Assembly (NCBI GenBank): GCA_913046335.1
Contig: CAJWSU010000010.1
Location: 1 to 43,983, forward strand
Reading direction: 5' to 3'
DNA length: 43,983 nucleotides
DNA from: TMED109 sp002684605
GTDB lineage: Bacteria; Pseudomonadota; Alphaproteobacteria; TMED109
Of this stretch, positions 17,779 through 26,120 are shown piece after piece. The notes beneath the pieces are model-generated. The model was not told the DNA's origin. It worked only from the letters and a program-made list of their open reading frames with translations, and did no database searches. Each line of letters starts with the position of its first letter. The stretch's first letter is position 1. The translations under genes were made by a program, and so were the position numbers.

Positions 17779-18540
17779 CTAACAAGTACTGATATTATAA
17801 AATTTATTATTATCGGGAGATACATCACTAAATAAAAATAAGGGTTTAGTATTATTATTTAATTCTTGATCAGAGGGCAATGCTATTATTGCAGATGATA
17901 AAGTTCCATAGTTTTTTTTATACTTATTAGTTATATTCATGGCTGCAAAAGGTTTGCCCTTAGGATAAGATTTTTCAGCTAAGAGGTTTATCCATTCTTT
18001 CCATTCTAGTGAATCTGGATTTGGATCATTTAATACTTTAAATCTATTCTTATTATAAAGATACCTTTCTGATTGATTGCTATTTAAATCATAGCTATCT
18101 AAAAAATGTTTCCCTTCAGGAATAATATTTATTGATAGCTCATCTTTATTAGAACTCTTTACCCAATACGCTTTTTTATTATTAGCTAGAAATAAATTAA
18201 AAGGTTTCCATTTTGTGCTATCTAATAATTTAATATAATTTAAAGCTGCATCTAAGGTTTTATTTTTTAGAATATCAATTATTATCTTGCCTCTACTATT
18301 TTTTTCAATATCTGGCCCTAAGCTATTTTTTCTATTTAATATTGTTGCTACTAGTCCGTTAGTATTTACTCCTAACCAACTACCGCCAGCTGTTAAGTCT
18401 TTTCCCGCAACAATTCCATTACATTTGCTCCAATGTTTACCCGGAGGTAGCCATGGTCTATCTTTCATTTCATCTCTATTTCCTGCAATTATTAATGGCC
18501 ATTTATTTTTAGGTCTATACAAAATTAACAATGTACACAT
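17779..18540 (-). CDS. NRDE (TANGO2-like) family protein
   Basis: The 253-residue protein begins MCTLLILY and carries the defining NRDE at 21-24 in AGNRDEMKDRPWLPP. The conserved Cys2 could become an N-terminal nucleophile after Met removal, as in NTN hydrolases, although activity in this family is not settled. TANGO2 proteins have been linked to heme trafficking in eukaryotes. There is no signal peptide. It lies between a DUF1289 gene (no gap, its start touching that gene's stop) and purC. Its stop is 59 nt before purC. No purine function is known for this family; co-location is suggestive only. Confidence 0.85.
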   Translation of the reverse strand: MCTLLILYRPKNKWPLIIAGNRDEMKDRPWLPPGKHWSKCNGIVAGKDLTAGGSWLGVNTNGLVATILNRKNSLGPDIEKNSRGKIIIDILKNKTLDAALNYIKLLDSTKWKPFNLFLANNKKAYWVKSSNKDELSINIIPEGKHFLDSYDLNSNQSERYLYNKNRFKVLNDPNPDSLEWKEWINLLAEKSYPKGKPFAAMNITNKYKKNYGTLSSAIIALPSDQELNNNTKPLFLFSDVSPDNNKFYNISTC

Positions 18541-18717
18541 TTAAATATCTTCTTCAAAATTTTGATTAGATTCAGTTTTTAAATTATTTATTATATTTTT
18601 CTTTTCTTTATTATTATAATTTTTCCACTCAGATATTTGTTTGGTAGTTCTTCCACAACCAATACATATACCTTTAGTTAATTTACAAATTCCAACACAA
18701 GGAGAAATATCAGTCAT
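18541..18717 (-). CDS. DUF1289-type small cysteine protein
   Basis: This 58-residue reading frame has no start other than the ATG at 18717. It begins MTDISPCVGICKL and has four Cys, C7, C11, C18 and C21, in the pattern C-x3-C-x6-C-x2-C, followed by GRTTKQISEW. That matches the DUF1289 family, thought to bind a metal or iron-sulfur cluster. The C-terminal half is Lys/Asn-rich and poorly conserved. Its TAA directly abuts the start of the NRDE gene, and it starts 9 nt after the purB stop, so it belongs to the same transcript. The function is unknown. Confidence 0.85.
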   Translation of the reverse strand: MTDISPCVGICKLTKGICIGCGRTTKQISEWKNYNNKEKKNIINNLKTESNQNFEEDI

Positions 18718-18726
18718 TATAAAAAA

Positions 18727-20019
18727 TTATTTAAATACTCTATTAAATATATAAGAGATATTTTTTGTATGTTTATTAATATCAAAAAGTAATTCTATTT
18801 GATCAGCATTGAGGAATTTATTTACATTTTTATCTAAAGATAGAAGCTCTTTAAAATCAGACTTATTATGCCATACTTCCATCGCTGATTTTTGAACCAC
18901 TTTATACGCATCTTCGCGGCTCATTCCAGCTTGAGTTAAAGCAAGCATAACTCCTTGGCTAAAATGTAATCCTCCTAATTGATTTAAATTTTTTAACATA
19001 TTTTTAGGATAAAGTACTAAGTTTTCTATTACGCCGGCTAATCTATTTATGGCAAAATCTAATGTAACAGTAGCATCGGGGCCAATCACTCTTTCTACTG
19101 AAGAGTGTGAAATATCTCTTTCGTGCCAAAGTGCTACATTTTCAAGAGCAGGTATAACTGATGACCTCACAAGCCTTGCTAAGCCAGTAATATTTTCTGT
19201 TAAAACAGGGTTTCTTTTATGAGGCATAGCTGAGCTTCCTTTTTGTCCTTCGCTAAATTTTTCTTCTGCTTCTCTTACTTCTGTCCTTTGTAAATGTCGT
19301 ATTTCTACAGATACTCTTTCTAAACTACTTGCAATTACTCCTAGAACTGAAAAATACATTGCATGTCTATCTCTTGGAGATATTTGTGTCGAAATAGTTT
19401 CTACATTTAACTTCATTTTTTTGGCAACGTATTCTTCTACTTTAGGATCAATATTTGCAAAAGTACCAACTGCTCCTGAAATTTTACACGTAGAAATATC
19501 ATTCGTTGCAAAGGCTAATCTTTCTTTGCATCTTTTAAATTCAGCATATGCATAAGCAAATTTTAAGCCCATAGTCGTAGGTTCTGCATGTATTCCATGG
19601 CTTCTTCCTATGCATACCATATTCTTACTACTTAAAGCTCTTTTTTTTAGTGCTTTTAATAATCTTGTTAACCCTTGGTCAAGAATTTTACTAGCATTTT
19701 TGAGTTGAATATTAAAACATGTATCTAATACATCGGATGAAGTCATCCCTTGATGTATAAATCTTGCCTTAGGTCCAACGTGCTCTGCAACATTGGTGAG
19801 GAATGCTATAACATCATGTTTTACTTCTTTTTCAATTTCATCTATTTTATCTATTTCAAATTTGCCTTTTTTTTCTATTTGTTTAGCAACACCTTTAGGA
19901 ATAACTCCTAATTTTTCTTGTGCTTCACAGGCATATCTTTCTATATCTAGCCACGTTTGAAATCTTGATGAAGTGCTCCATATTTCGACCATTTCTGGCC
20001 TGCTATATCTAGTGATCAT
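18727..20019 (-). CDS. purB: Adenylosuccinate lyase
   Basis: PurB cleaves SAICAR to AICAR and adenylosuccinate to AMP, releasing fumarate each time. The 430-residue protein begins MITRYSRPEM and has the fumarase-superfamily signature GSSAMPHKRNP near residue 260, with the catalytic Ser in the preceding flexible loop. SHGIHAEPTTMGLKFA and MTSSDVLDT are further family landmarks. It is the first gene of the minus-strand run purB-DUF1289-NRDE-purC-purS-purQ-purL-bolA-grxD. It is divergent from mtnA across 128 nt of very AT-rich DNA that must hold promoters for both. Confidence 0.96.
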   Translation of the reverse strand: MITRYSRPEMVEIWSTSSRFQTWLDIERYACEAQEKLGVIPKGVAKQIEKKGKFEIDKIDEIEKEVKHDVIAFLTNVAEHVGPKARFIHQGMTSSDVLDTCFNIQLKNASKILDQGLTRLLKALKKRALSSKNMVCIGRSHGIHAEPTTMGLKFAYAYAEFKRCKERLAFATNDISTCKISGAVGTFANIDPKVEEYVAKKMKLNVETISTQISPRDRHAMYFSVLGVIASSLERVSVEIRHLQRTEVREAEEKFSEGQKGSSAMPHKRNPVLTENITGLARLVRSSVIPALENVALWHERDISHSSVERVIGPDATVTLDFAINRLAGVIENLVLYPKNMLKNLNQLGGLHFSQGVMLALTQAGMSREDAYKVVQKSAMEVWHNKSDFKELLSLDKNVNKFLNADQIELLFDINKHTKNISYIFNRVFK

Positions 20020-20147
20020 TTTTAAACCTTAAATAAATTAATAAACTGAAAAAAAAGAATTAATACTATGTATATATAATGATATTAATACGTTCAATTA
20101 TATAATAGTATTTGTCATATATTTTTTATTATTTATAAGGTTTACTT

Positions 20148-21221
20148 ATGCTTATTGATGGAATACATAAAAAAGCTATAGAGTCTTCATCTGACTCTAA
20201 GGTTATTATAATAGACCAAACGCTTTTACCACATGAATTAAAATATATAACTTTGAAAAATATAGAGGATTGCGTAAAAGCAATTAAAGATATGTGGGTA
20301 AGAGGAGCACCATTAATAGGAGTTACAGCTTCTTACGGAATGTTTTTTGCTGTTAAGGATAATTCATCAGAATTAAATATTAGAAAAGCTTATGACTCAT
20401 TAATTAGTACTAGGCCTACGGCAGTAGATTTAAAGTGGGCTTTAGAAAGAATTTTAAATAATATTTTGAAACTTAAAGAAAAAGATAGAACTAATTACCT
20501 ATGGAACTTCTGTAAAGAGTTGGAAAGTAATTCAATCAATCAATGTTCTAAAATAGGTGATTATGGCTTTGAAATTATAAAATCTAAATTTATTAAAGGT
20601 AAGACTTTTAATATATTAACTCACTGTAATGCAGGGTGGTTAGCATGCGTAGACTGGGGAACTGCTCTAGCGCCAATATACAAGGCATATAATGCAGGTC
20701 TTGATATCCATGTCTGGGTTGATGAAACTAGACCTAGATCTCAAGGAGCAGCATTAACTGCATGGGAATTAAGTAAACACGGGGTTCCTAATACTTTAAT
20801 AGTAGATAATGCAGGAGGTCATTTAATGCAAAGTGGCAAAGTAGATATGTGTATTGTAGGATCTGATAGAACCGCTTCTAATGGAGATGTTTGTAATAAA
20901 ATAGGAACATATATGAAAGCTTTATGTGCTTTTGATAATAATATCCCTTTTTATGTTGCGCTACCTGAATCTACAATTGATTTTTCTTTAGAATCAGGTG
21001 TTAATAAAATTAATATTGAAGAAAGAGATAATAAAGAAGTAACACATGTCTCAGGTTTAAACTCTTCAGGAGCCTTAACAACAGTAAAAATAGTTGCAGA
21101 TATGGTCTCTAGTCATAATCCTGGTTTTGATGTTACTCCAGCCAGGTTAGTAACAAGACTAATCACTGATAAAGGGGTATGTGAGGCATCATCAGAAGGT
21201 ATAAGAAGTTTATTTAGATGA
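20148..21221 (+). CDS. mtnA: S-methyl-5-thioribose-1-phosphate isomerase
   Basis: MtnA isomerises 5-methylthioribose 1-phosphate to 5-methylthioribulose 1-phosphate; several members also accept 5-deoxyribose 1-phosphate. The 357-residue protein has WVRGAPLIGVTASYG (50-64), catalytic C160 in ILTHCNAGWLAC, DETRPRSQGAALTAWEL, and D240 in GSDRTASNGDVCNKIGTY. Both catalytic residues fall at the positions known from the family. AAGG lies 7 nt before the ATG. Its TGA overlaps the ATG of the next gene (ATGA), so the isomerase and aldolase are translationally coupled. No methylthioadenosine phosphorylase, mtnK, mtnC or mtnD lies nearby. Confidence 0.95.
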   Translation: MLIDGIHKKAIESSSDSKVIIIDQTLLPHELKYITLKNIEDCVKAIKDMWVRGAPLIGVTASYGMFFAVKDNSSELNIRKAYDSLISTRPTAVDLKWALERILNNILKLKEKDRTNYLWNFCKELESNSINQCSKIGDYGFEIIKSKFIKGKTFNILTHCNAGWLACVDWGTALAPIYKAYNAGLDIHVWVDETRPRSQGAALTAWELSKHGVPNTLIVDNAGGHLMQSGKVDMCIVGSDRTASNGDVCNKIGTYMKALCAFDNNIPFYVALPESTIDFSLESGVNKINIEERDNKEVTHVSGLNSSGALTTVKIVADMVSSHNPGFDVTPARLVTRLITDKGVCEASSEGIRSLFR

Positions 21222-21859
21222 TAAAATTACAAAAAGAAGTTATTAAATATGCAAAAAAACTTAACTCTACTAATTTATCTATTTTAAGATCAGGCAATAT
21301 TTCCATAAGAACTAAATTTAAAAATATTGAAGGCTTTTTGATAACTCCATCAGGCAGAAAATATGAAACACTTTTACCTAAAGAAATTATTTTTGTTTCT
21401 TTAGATGGAGCCTATGATGAGAAGGGGTTAAAACCTTCTTCTGAATGGAAATTTCATCAAGATATTTATTTAGAAAAAAAAGAGGCAAATGCAATAGTTC
21501 ACGCACATTCTTTATATGCTACCTCATTGTCAGTGCATGGAAAATTTATCCCTGCTTTTCATTATATGGTTGCGCTAGCAGGTGGAGACGATATAAAATG
21601 TTCTAAATACGCAACTTTTGGAACTAGAGAGTTATCATATAATATTATAAAAGCTCTTAAAAATCGAAGAGCTTGTTTAATGTCAAATCATGGACAGGTA
21701 TCTTATGGAGATGATTTAGGTAAAGCTTTTGAATTAGCAGAAGAAGTAGAAAACTTATGTCATCAATATACAGAAGCTATAAAACTTGGAAAACCAAATA
21801 TTTTATCAAAAAAAGAAATGAACGATGTTTTAAAAAAAATTAAAGATTATAAAAATTAA
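21218..21859 (+). CDS. Class II (FucA-like) aldolase, probably acting on 5-methylthioribulose 1-phosphate
   Basis: The 213-residue protein has the zinc-aldolase layout: SGNIS (25-29), catalytic acid/base E76 in PSSEWKFH, zinc ligands H95 and H97 in VHAHS, then IPAFHYMVALAGG, YATFGTRELS and third ligand H158 in SNHGQ. The stretch E76 to H158 follows L-fuculose-phosphate aldolase closely, including the SSEW context, and is less like the dehydratase MtnB of the same superfamily. Coupled to mtnA by a 4-nt overlap, it is most likely the Ald2-type enzyme that splits 5-methylthioribulose 1-phosphate into DHAP and 2-(methylthio)acetaldehyde (DHAP shunt). Substrate is inferred; MtnB remains the alternative. 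Confidence 0.8.
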   Translation: MIKLQKEVIKYAKKLNSTNLSILRSGNISIRTKFKNIEGFLITPSGRKYETLLPKEIIFVSLDGAYDEKGLKPSSEWKFHQDIYLEKKEANAIVHAHSLYATSLSVHGKFIPAFHYMVALAGGDDIKCSKYATFGTRELSYNIIKALKNRRACLMSNHGQVSYGDDLGKAFELAEEVENLCHQYTEAIKLGKPNILSKKEMNDVLKKIKDYKN

Positions 21860-21895
21860 CTTATTTATAACTAATTAGGTCGAGAGGATAGCATA

Positions 21896-22915
21896 ATGAA
21901 AACATGGCAATTACAAGGCTTTAATTTAGAATCTTTAATAATAGAAGATAAAACTAATCCTAAAATTGTTAATAAAAATGATGTTCTTATTAAGATTAAG
22001 GCAGCAAGTTTAAATTATAGAGACCTAATAATGATTTCAGGTGGTTACGGTAAAATGGGAGGGGCTCCTCCTTTTATACCTATTTCAGATGGTGCCGGTA
22101 TTATTCAAGAAATAGGAACAGATGTAAAAAAATTTAAAAAGGGAGACAAGGTAATTTTACCTTTTTTTAAAAATTGGAATTCTGGAAATATCAGTGATTT
22201 AACAGCATTATCTGCATTAGGTGGTATTGAAGATGGTGTAATGCAAGAACTAATGATTTTTAATGAAGATAAAGTTGTAAAAGCTCCTGATGGCTGGACA
22301 TCATTAGAATCATGTACTTTACCTTGTGCCGCTGTAACAGCATGGAGGACAATAGTCACTGAGGGAAGGGTGACAAAAGACTCTACAGTATTAGTACAAG
22401 GTTTAGGTGGCGTTTCTATATTTGCAATACAAATTGCAAAGCTTTTTAATGCAAAAGTCATCGCAACTACATCAAGTCCTGAGAGAATGATCATTGCTAA
22501 AAATATTGGAGCAGATGAAGTCATTAATTATAATGTTCATGATGAATGGTGGAAAAAAGTACAGGAACTTACTTCTAGAAAAGGTGTCGATATAATAGTA
22601 GAGGTAGGAGGAGGTAATACTTTAGAGCAATCTATAAAAGCATCTAAAACGGGAGCAGTTATTGGTATAATAGGAGTTTTATCTGGTGGGACTGCACAAT
22701 TACCTATAGGTAGAGTAATTGCAAAGTCTTCAAGATTAATAGGAATTACATGTGGTAATAAAAAAGACCTTACAGAGTTATGTTTAAAATTAGATCATTC
22801 AAATTCCAAACCAGTGATTGATTCTATCTATGAGTTTGATAAACTACCTGAAGCACTTTCTTATATGAAAGAAGGAAAGCACTTAGGTAAAATTGTAATT
22901 GATTTTGAAAAGTAA
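21896..22915 (+). CDS. Zinc-independent MDR-family alcohol dehydrogenase/quinone reductase-like oxidoreductase
   Basis: The 339-residue protein is a medium-chain dehydrogenase. It has the N-terminal GroES-like fold (LNYRDLIMISG), the substrate side PISDGAGIIQEIG, a Rossmann fold VQGLGGVSIFAIQIAKL and the IGADEVINY motif. The structural-zinc Cys cluster of classical ADHs is absent. The N-terminus and PCAAVTAW resemble alphaproteobacterial NAD(P)-dependent alcohol dehydrogenase homologues. GAGAGGA precedes the ATG. It lies 36 nt after the aldolase, so reduction of the aldehyde the aldolase would release is an attractive role, but other alcohols or enones are possible. Confidence 0.8.
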   Translation: MKTWQLQGFNLESLIIEDKTNPKIVNKNDVLIKIKAASLNYRDLIMISGGYGKMGGAPPFIPISDGAGIIQEIGTDVKKFKKGDKVILPFFKNWNSGNISDLTALSALGGIEDGVMQELMIFNEDKVVKAPDGWTSLESCTLPCAAVTAWRTIVTEGRVTKDSTVLVQGLGGVSIFAIQIAKLFNAKVIATTSSPERMIIAKNIGADEVINYNVHDEWWKKVQELTSRKGVDIIVEVGGGNTLEQSIKASKTGAVIGIIGVLSGGTAQLPIGRVIAKSSRLIGITCGNKKDLTELCLKLDHSNSKPVIDSIYEFDKLPEALSYMKEGKHLGKIVIDFEK

Positions 22916-22921
22916 ATTTAT

Positions 22922-23644
22922 ATGAATAAAATTTTAATAATTGAAGACGATAAAGTTTGGATAGATATTTTATCTAAAGAGCTTAAAGAAAAAGTAACTA
23001 ATTGTATTATAGAAAACATACTTTTTACGAGCCAGGATTATGACTATTTTTTGCAATCAATAAAAAAAATTAAACCAGATTTAGTTATTTTTGATGTAAA
23101 TATGGGAGGTGATGCTAAAGCTGGAGTTAAATTAGCAAAGTATATTAAAAAGAAAATACCTGATTTGGATTTTGTTTTCTTAACATCTCAAAAAAAAGAA
23201 GATCCGTTAATTATTAGTAATGCAGCTGAAGTTGGAGCTATTACTTTATTTGATAAAAGTGATTTTATAAATGATTTAGAGTCTTTAAGTAACTTTATTT
23301 CTAATTCACTTAATAAGAATATTAATAATACTAAAGTAATAAGCCTTCCACCATTAGAAATTAACTATCAAGACAGAACTGTTAAATTAAATAATACTAA
23401 TATACAATTTACAAAAATGGAGTTTGAAATATTATTTCACTTGGCCAAACATAAAAACCAAGTGTTTTCAAAATTTCAACTTTACGATCATGCTACAACT
23501 GAGCATGTAATAGAAGATACTTTTGAAAACACTATTGTAAGTCATATAAAAGCTATTAGAGACAAGTTAATGAAAATTGACTCTGATTTTAAACCCATAT
23601 TAACTGTTCCATCATATGGTTATAAATATTATTTTGATAATTAA
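22922..23644 (+). CDS. OmpR/PhoB-type response regulator
   Basis: The 240-residue protein has a receiver domain with acidic pocket E8-D9-D10, phospho-acceptor D58 (VIFDVN), T88 and K112 (FDKSDF). The C-terminal winged-helix DNA-binding domain spans about 145-240, with the recognition region EDTFENTIVSHIKAIRDKL and the wing ending SYGYKYYF. It starts only 6 nt after the MDR gene, so it may also be read with mtnA. Its stop overlaps the stop of the convergent OmpA-like gene. The likely kinase partner is encoded from 24708, across that gene. The D58 context and helix spacing are ordinary for the family. Confidence 0.9.
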   Translation: MNKILIIEDDKVWIDILSKELKEKVTNCIIENILFTSQDYDYFLQSIKKIKPDLVIFDVNMGGDAKAGVKLAKYIKKKIPDLDFVFLTSQKKEDPLIISNAAEVGAITLFDKSDFINDLESLSNFISNSLNKNINNTKVISLPPLEINYQDRTVKLNNTNIQFTKMEFEILFHLAKHKNQVFSKFQLYDHATTEHVIEDTFENTIVSHIKAIRDKLMKIDSDFKPILTVPSYGYKYYFDN

Positions 23645-24603
23645 TTAAGACTTTTATTAACAAATATTTCAACTCTTCTATTTATCTTTTCTTTTATGCC
23701 GTCTTTTGTTATAATTTTCGGCTTTTTTTCTCCAAAATAAAATGTACTAATTCTCTCTTCCATAATACCTAAGCTTTTCAAATATTTTTTTACAGAGTTA
23801 GCCCTTAGCTTTGATAGTGTTATATTATATTGTTCTGATCCAGATCTATCCGTGTGTCCAATGACTTCAATAGTGAAATTGTTGGTTCCTATATAATTGT
23901 CATATATTTTTTTTATAGAATATTTTATATCATTACTTAGTTTATACATATTGTGTGCAAAATATATTTCAAATTTAAGTTTATCATCAACATTAACTAT
24001 ATTTTTAATTTCTTTAATTTCTTTAATTTCTTCTTTTTCAGTAATTACTTTTTTTATATTTTTTTTCTTTATTATAGTTTTCTCCACTATATCTCTATTA
24101 TGATTAATATTAGATTGAGACAAAGTTTCTAAACCTGTATTCATCATATCGTAACATTTTTTAATGTGATCTTTTTGCCAAGACTCTTCGAGTTGTTCTA
24201 ACCAACAATCAAAACCTAACTGTGTCCTTGCAGATAATATTGGAAAATCCTTTGCTCTATTACTATTAAGCGTACTTATTAGTTCCTTTCTTTTATTATT
24301 TACTTCATCAAGAAAAACCATATCTATATCCCAGTTATTAATTAATTCAGGTAATACTTCTTGTCCTATTCTAGCTTTATATCCTTTTTCTGCAAAATAT
24401 GAGGAATCAATTTCATCATGCATTTCATTCATTTCATATAAAGCAAATTCTAAGTATGCATCCGATAAAGCTTGAGAAAACTGGTTATTATTATTGGGAG
24501 TTGATCTAAGCTTCTCTATGCTATGATAAGCACATCCATTACTTAATAATATGACAAGAAATAATAAATTTATGTGACATTTTTTTCTTATATAATTTAA
24601 CAT
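23641..24603 (-). CDS. OmpA-like peptidoglycan-binding lipoprotein
   Basis: The 320-residue protein has a positively charged N-terminus, hydrophobic core and a probable lipobox ending at C24 (LLSNGC), so it is likely an outer-membrane lipoprotein. Residues 35-165 match a family-specific domain seen with OmpA modules in alphaproteobacteria (SYFAEKGYKAR, a helix-rich stretch, FDCWLEQLEE). The OmpA domain spans about 205-320 and has the peptidoglycan-contact pair D252 (GHTDRSG) and R267 (LSKLRA). An EIK-rich linker is encoded by a 9-bp tandem repeat. It sits between a response regulator and a histidine kinase on the opposite strand. A good AAGGAAA precedes the ATG. Confidence 0.85.
   Translation of the reverse strand: MLNYIRKKCHINLLFLVILLSNGCAYHSIEKLRSTPNNNNQFSQALSDAYLEFALYEMNEMHDEIDSSYFAEKGYKARIGQEVLPELINNWDIDMVFLDEVNNKRKELISTLNSNRAKDFPILSARTQLGFDCWLEQLEESWQKDHIKKCYDMMNTGLETLSQSNINHNRDIVEKTIIKKKNIKKVITEKEEIKEIKEIKNIVNVDDKLKFEIYFAHNMYKLSNDIKYSIKKIYDNYIGTNNFTIEVIGHTDRSGSEQYNITLSKLRANSVKKYLKSLGIMEERISTFYFGEKKPKIITKDGIKEKINRRVEIFVNKSLN
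24004..24030. repeat. Three tandem copies of a 9-bp repeat within the OmpA-like gene
   Basis: The unit TTTAATTTC is repeated perfectly at 24004-24012, 24013-24021 and 24022-24030. It encodes the EIK tripeptide repeat on the minus strand and lies in the linker before the OmpA domain. As a multiple of three, copy changes would keep the frame and vary linker length. Confidence 0.75.
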
Positions 24604-24707
24604 AGTGTTTCCTTTATAATTTATGCATTTAATTTAATATTTTATTATGAGGAAATGCTTTATTTAATATGAAGATTTTATGTAGAAAATAATAAGGTTG
24701 TTTTTAA

Positions 24708-26111
24708 ATGAATATAAACAGGTTAAAAGTATGGTTAGTGTTATTATTTTCTACAATCGTATTAATTTCTGGGGTTACTGGATCTATAATATATAGTTCT
24801 TCATACCTGAGTCCAATAGGTAGTAACTATGCAAAAGCAGAGTTGCAATTATTAGATGAATTAATGTCTAAGGATTCTATAAAATTATCTAAGATATTTA
24901 AAGACTTAAAAGTTTCTGAAGAAGAAAAAATTCAGATTAATGAACTAAATATATTAAAACAAAATTTAGGTAAAATTAAATTTATTATCCAAGAGAGAGA
25001 TAGAAGGGAAATTTATACTAAAGGTGAAATTATCACTTATAATAATAAAACAGTAAATTTTTATGAAAGAATAGGAATAGAGAGCATAAATTTTGTAGTT
25101 CTTCTTAAAAAAATTATTTTAAAAAACAAAGAAAATGATTGTAATGAATATTTTAGAAATCCCTATAGGTCTTATAGAGATCAGATTACAATTTATGAAA
25201 TAGGATGCGCATTTAATCAAAATAAAAGTATGATGAGAATATATAGGGGAGATAAATATAATACTTCATACATAATTTCTAAAAGTTTACCAATAACATT
25301 AAATAATAAAGTAATAGGTGTTATTCAAATTGCATCAGATGCAAGAAAATTAGAAGAAAAGTTAGGAATTATATTAATTTCTATCTTAGCACCAGTTTTT
25401 TTTAGTATATTATTGGTTTCAATATTTATTTTTTATTTGCAGTATTTTTTAAGCACAAGAGTAAGAGCTAATTGGATAAATGCTAATAATATTGCACATA
25501 ATATTAAAAATAAAACTAATGCTATTAAATTTTATGCAAATAAAAAGACTAATAATATTAATGATTATAAAGAAAATATAGCAACTATTAGTAGTATAGT
25601 AGATAATTTAGATAATTTTATCGAGGATACTTTAAATACAGCTAAGCATCAACATTATGGCATTACTGATAAAAATAAAAAAAATAGCGTAGTAGATTTA
25701 AAAGATATTATTAACATAATTAAAAATTTATATGTCTCTAGAGATGTAACCTTTTTTAATAATATAAGTTGTATTATTATTGGAGAAAAAAATAAATTAA
25801 TAGATGCTATATCAGCAGCAATTGATAATAGTTTGTATTGGAATACAGGAAAAGAAGCTATAGAAGTTAATATTACTGAAAATAATAATTTTATTGATTT
25901 AATAATATCTGATAGAGGGCCAGGCATCCTTGATGAAGACAAGAAAAATATTTTTCTTAAAAAATATAGTAAGTCCAATGGAAATGGAATTGGGTTGTAT
26001 ATTGCAAAAAATATAGTAGTTTCATACAGTGGAGAATTATTTGCATTGGATAGAGACGGTGGGGGCTTAAAAATGGTTTTTAAGTTTAAGGTTTCTAAAT
26101 CAAATGTGTGA
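24708..26111 (+). CDS. Membrane sensor histidine kinase with periplasmic domain
   Basis: The 467-residue protein has TM1 at about 8-30, a periplasmic sensor of about 190 residues with two Cys (145, 167), and TM2 near 222-248. The dimerisation helix carries phospho-acceptor H264 in NIAHNIKNKTNAI, a variant of the usual H-box with Asn in place of the Asp/Glu after His. The ATPase domain has N374 (AAIDNSLYW), DRGPG (402-406) and GNGIGLYIAK (425-434). No HAMP domain is obvious between TM2 and the His helix. It is followed after 9 nt by the TolC-like gene and is the probable partner of the response regulator at 22922. The ligand is unknown; the operon suggests a metal or toxic compound. Confidence 0.88.
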   Translation: MNINRLKVWLVLLFSTIVLISGVTGSIIYSSSYLSPIGSNYAKAELQLLDELMSKDSIKLSKIFKDLKVSEEEKIQINELNILKQNLGKIKFIIQERDRREIYTKGEIITYNNKTVNFYERIGIESINFVVLLKKIILKNKENDCNEYFRNPYRSYRDQITIYEIGCAFNQNKSMMRIYRGDKYNTSYIISKSLPITLNNKVIGVIQIASDARKLEEKLGIILISILAPVFFSILLVSIFIFYLQYFLSTRVRANWINANNIAHNIKNKTNAIKFYANKKTNNINDYKENIATISSIVDNLDNFIEDTLNTAKHQHYGITDKNKKNSVVDLKDIINIIKNLYVSRDVTFFNNISCIIIGEKNKLIDAISAAIDNSLYWNTGKEAIEVNITENNNFIDLIISDRGPGILDEDKKNIFLKKYSKSNGNGIGLYIAKNIVVSYSGELFALDRDGGGLKMVFKFKVSKSNV

Positions 26112-26120
26112 TTAATTTAT

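Noticed and set aside
20112..20139. TTGTCA/TATAAG promoter for mtnA
   Set aside because: Its -10 box overlaps the AAGG ribosome binding site and would start transcription at the start codon. The region 20020-20147 is too AT-rich to choose a promoter by eye.
21218..21859. Calling the class II aldolase MtnB
   Set aside because: PSSEW with E76, YATFGTRELS and the His spacing match FucA/Ald2 more closely, and no mtnC or mtnD is adjacent. The dehydratase remains possible.
22105..22524. A 139-codon open frame antisense to the MDR oxidoreductase
   Set aside because: The sense frame has clear MDR motifs throughout; the antisense product shows no recognisable motif.
24647..24667. A six-codon upstream frame before the histidine kinase gene
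   Set aside because: It is too short, has no strong ribosome binding site, and such frames are common by chance in AT-rich DNA.
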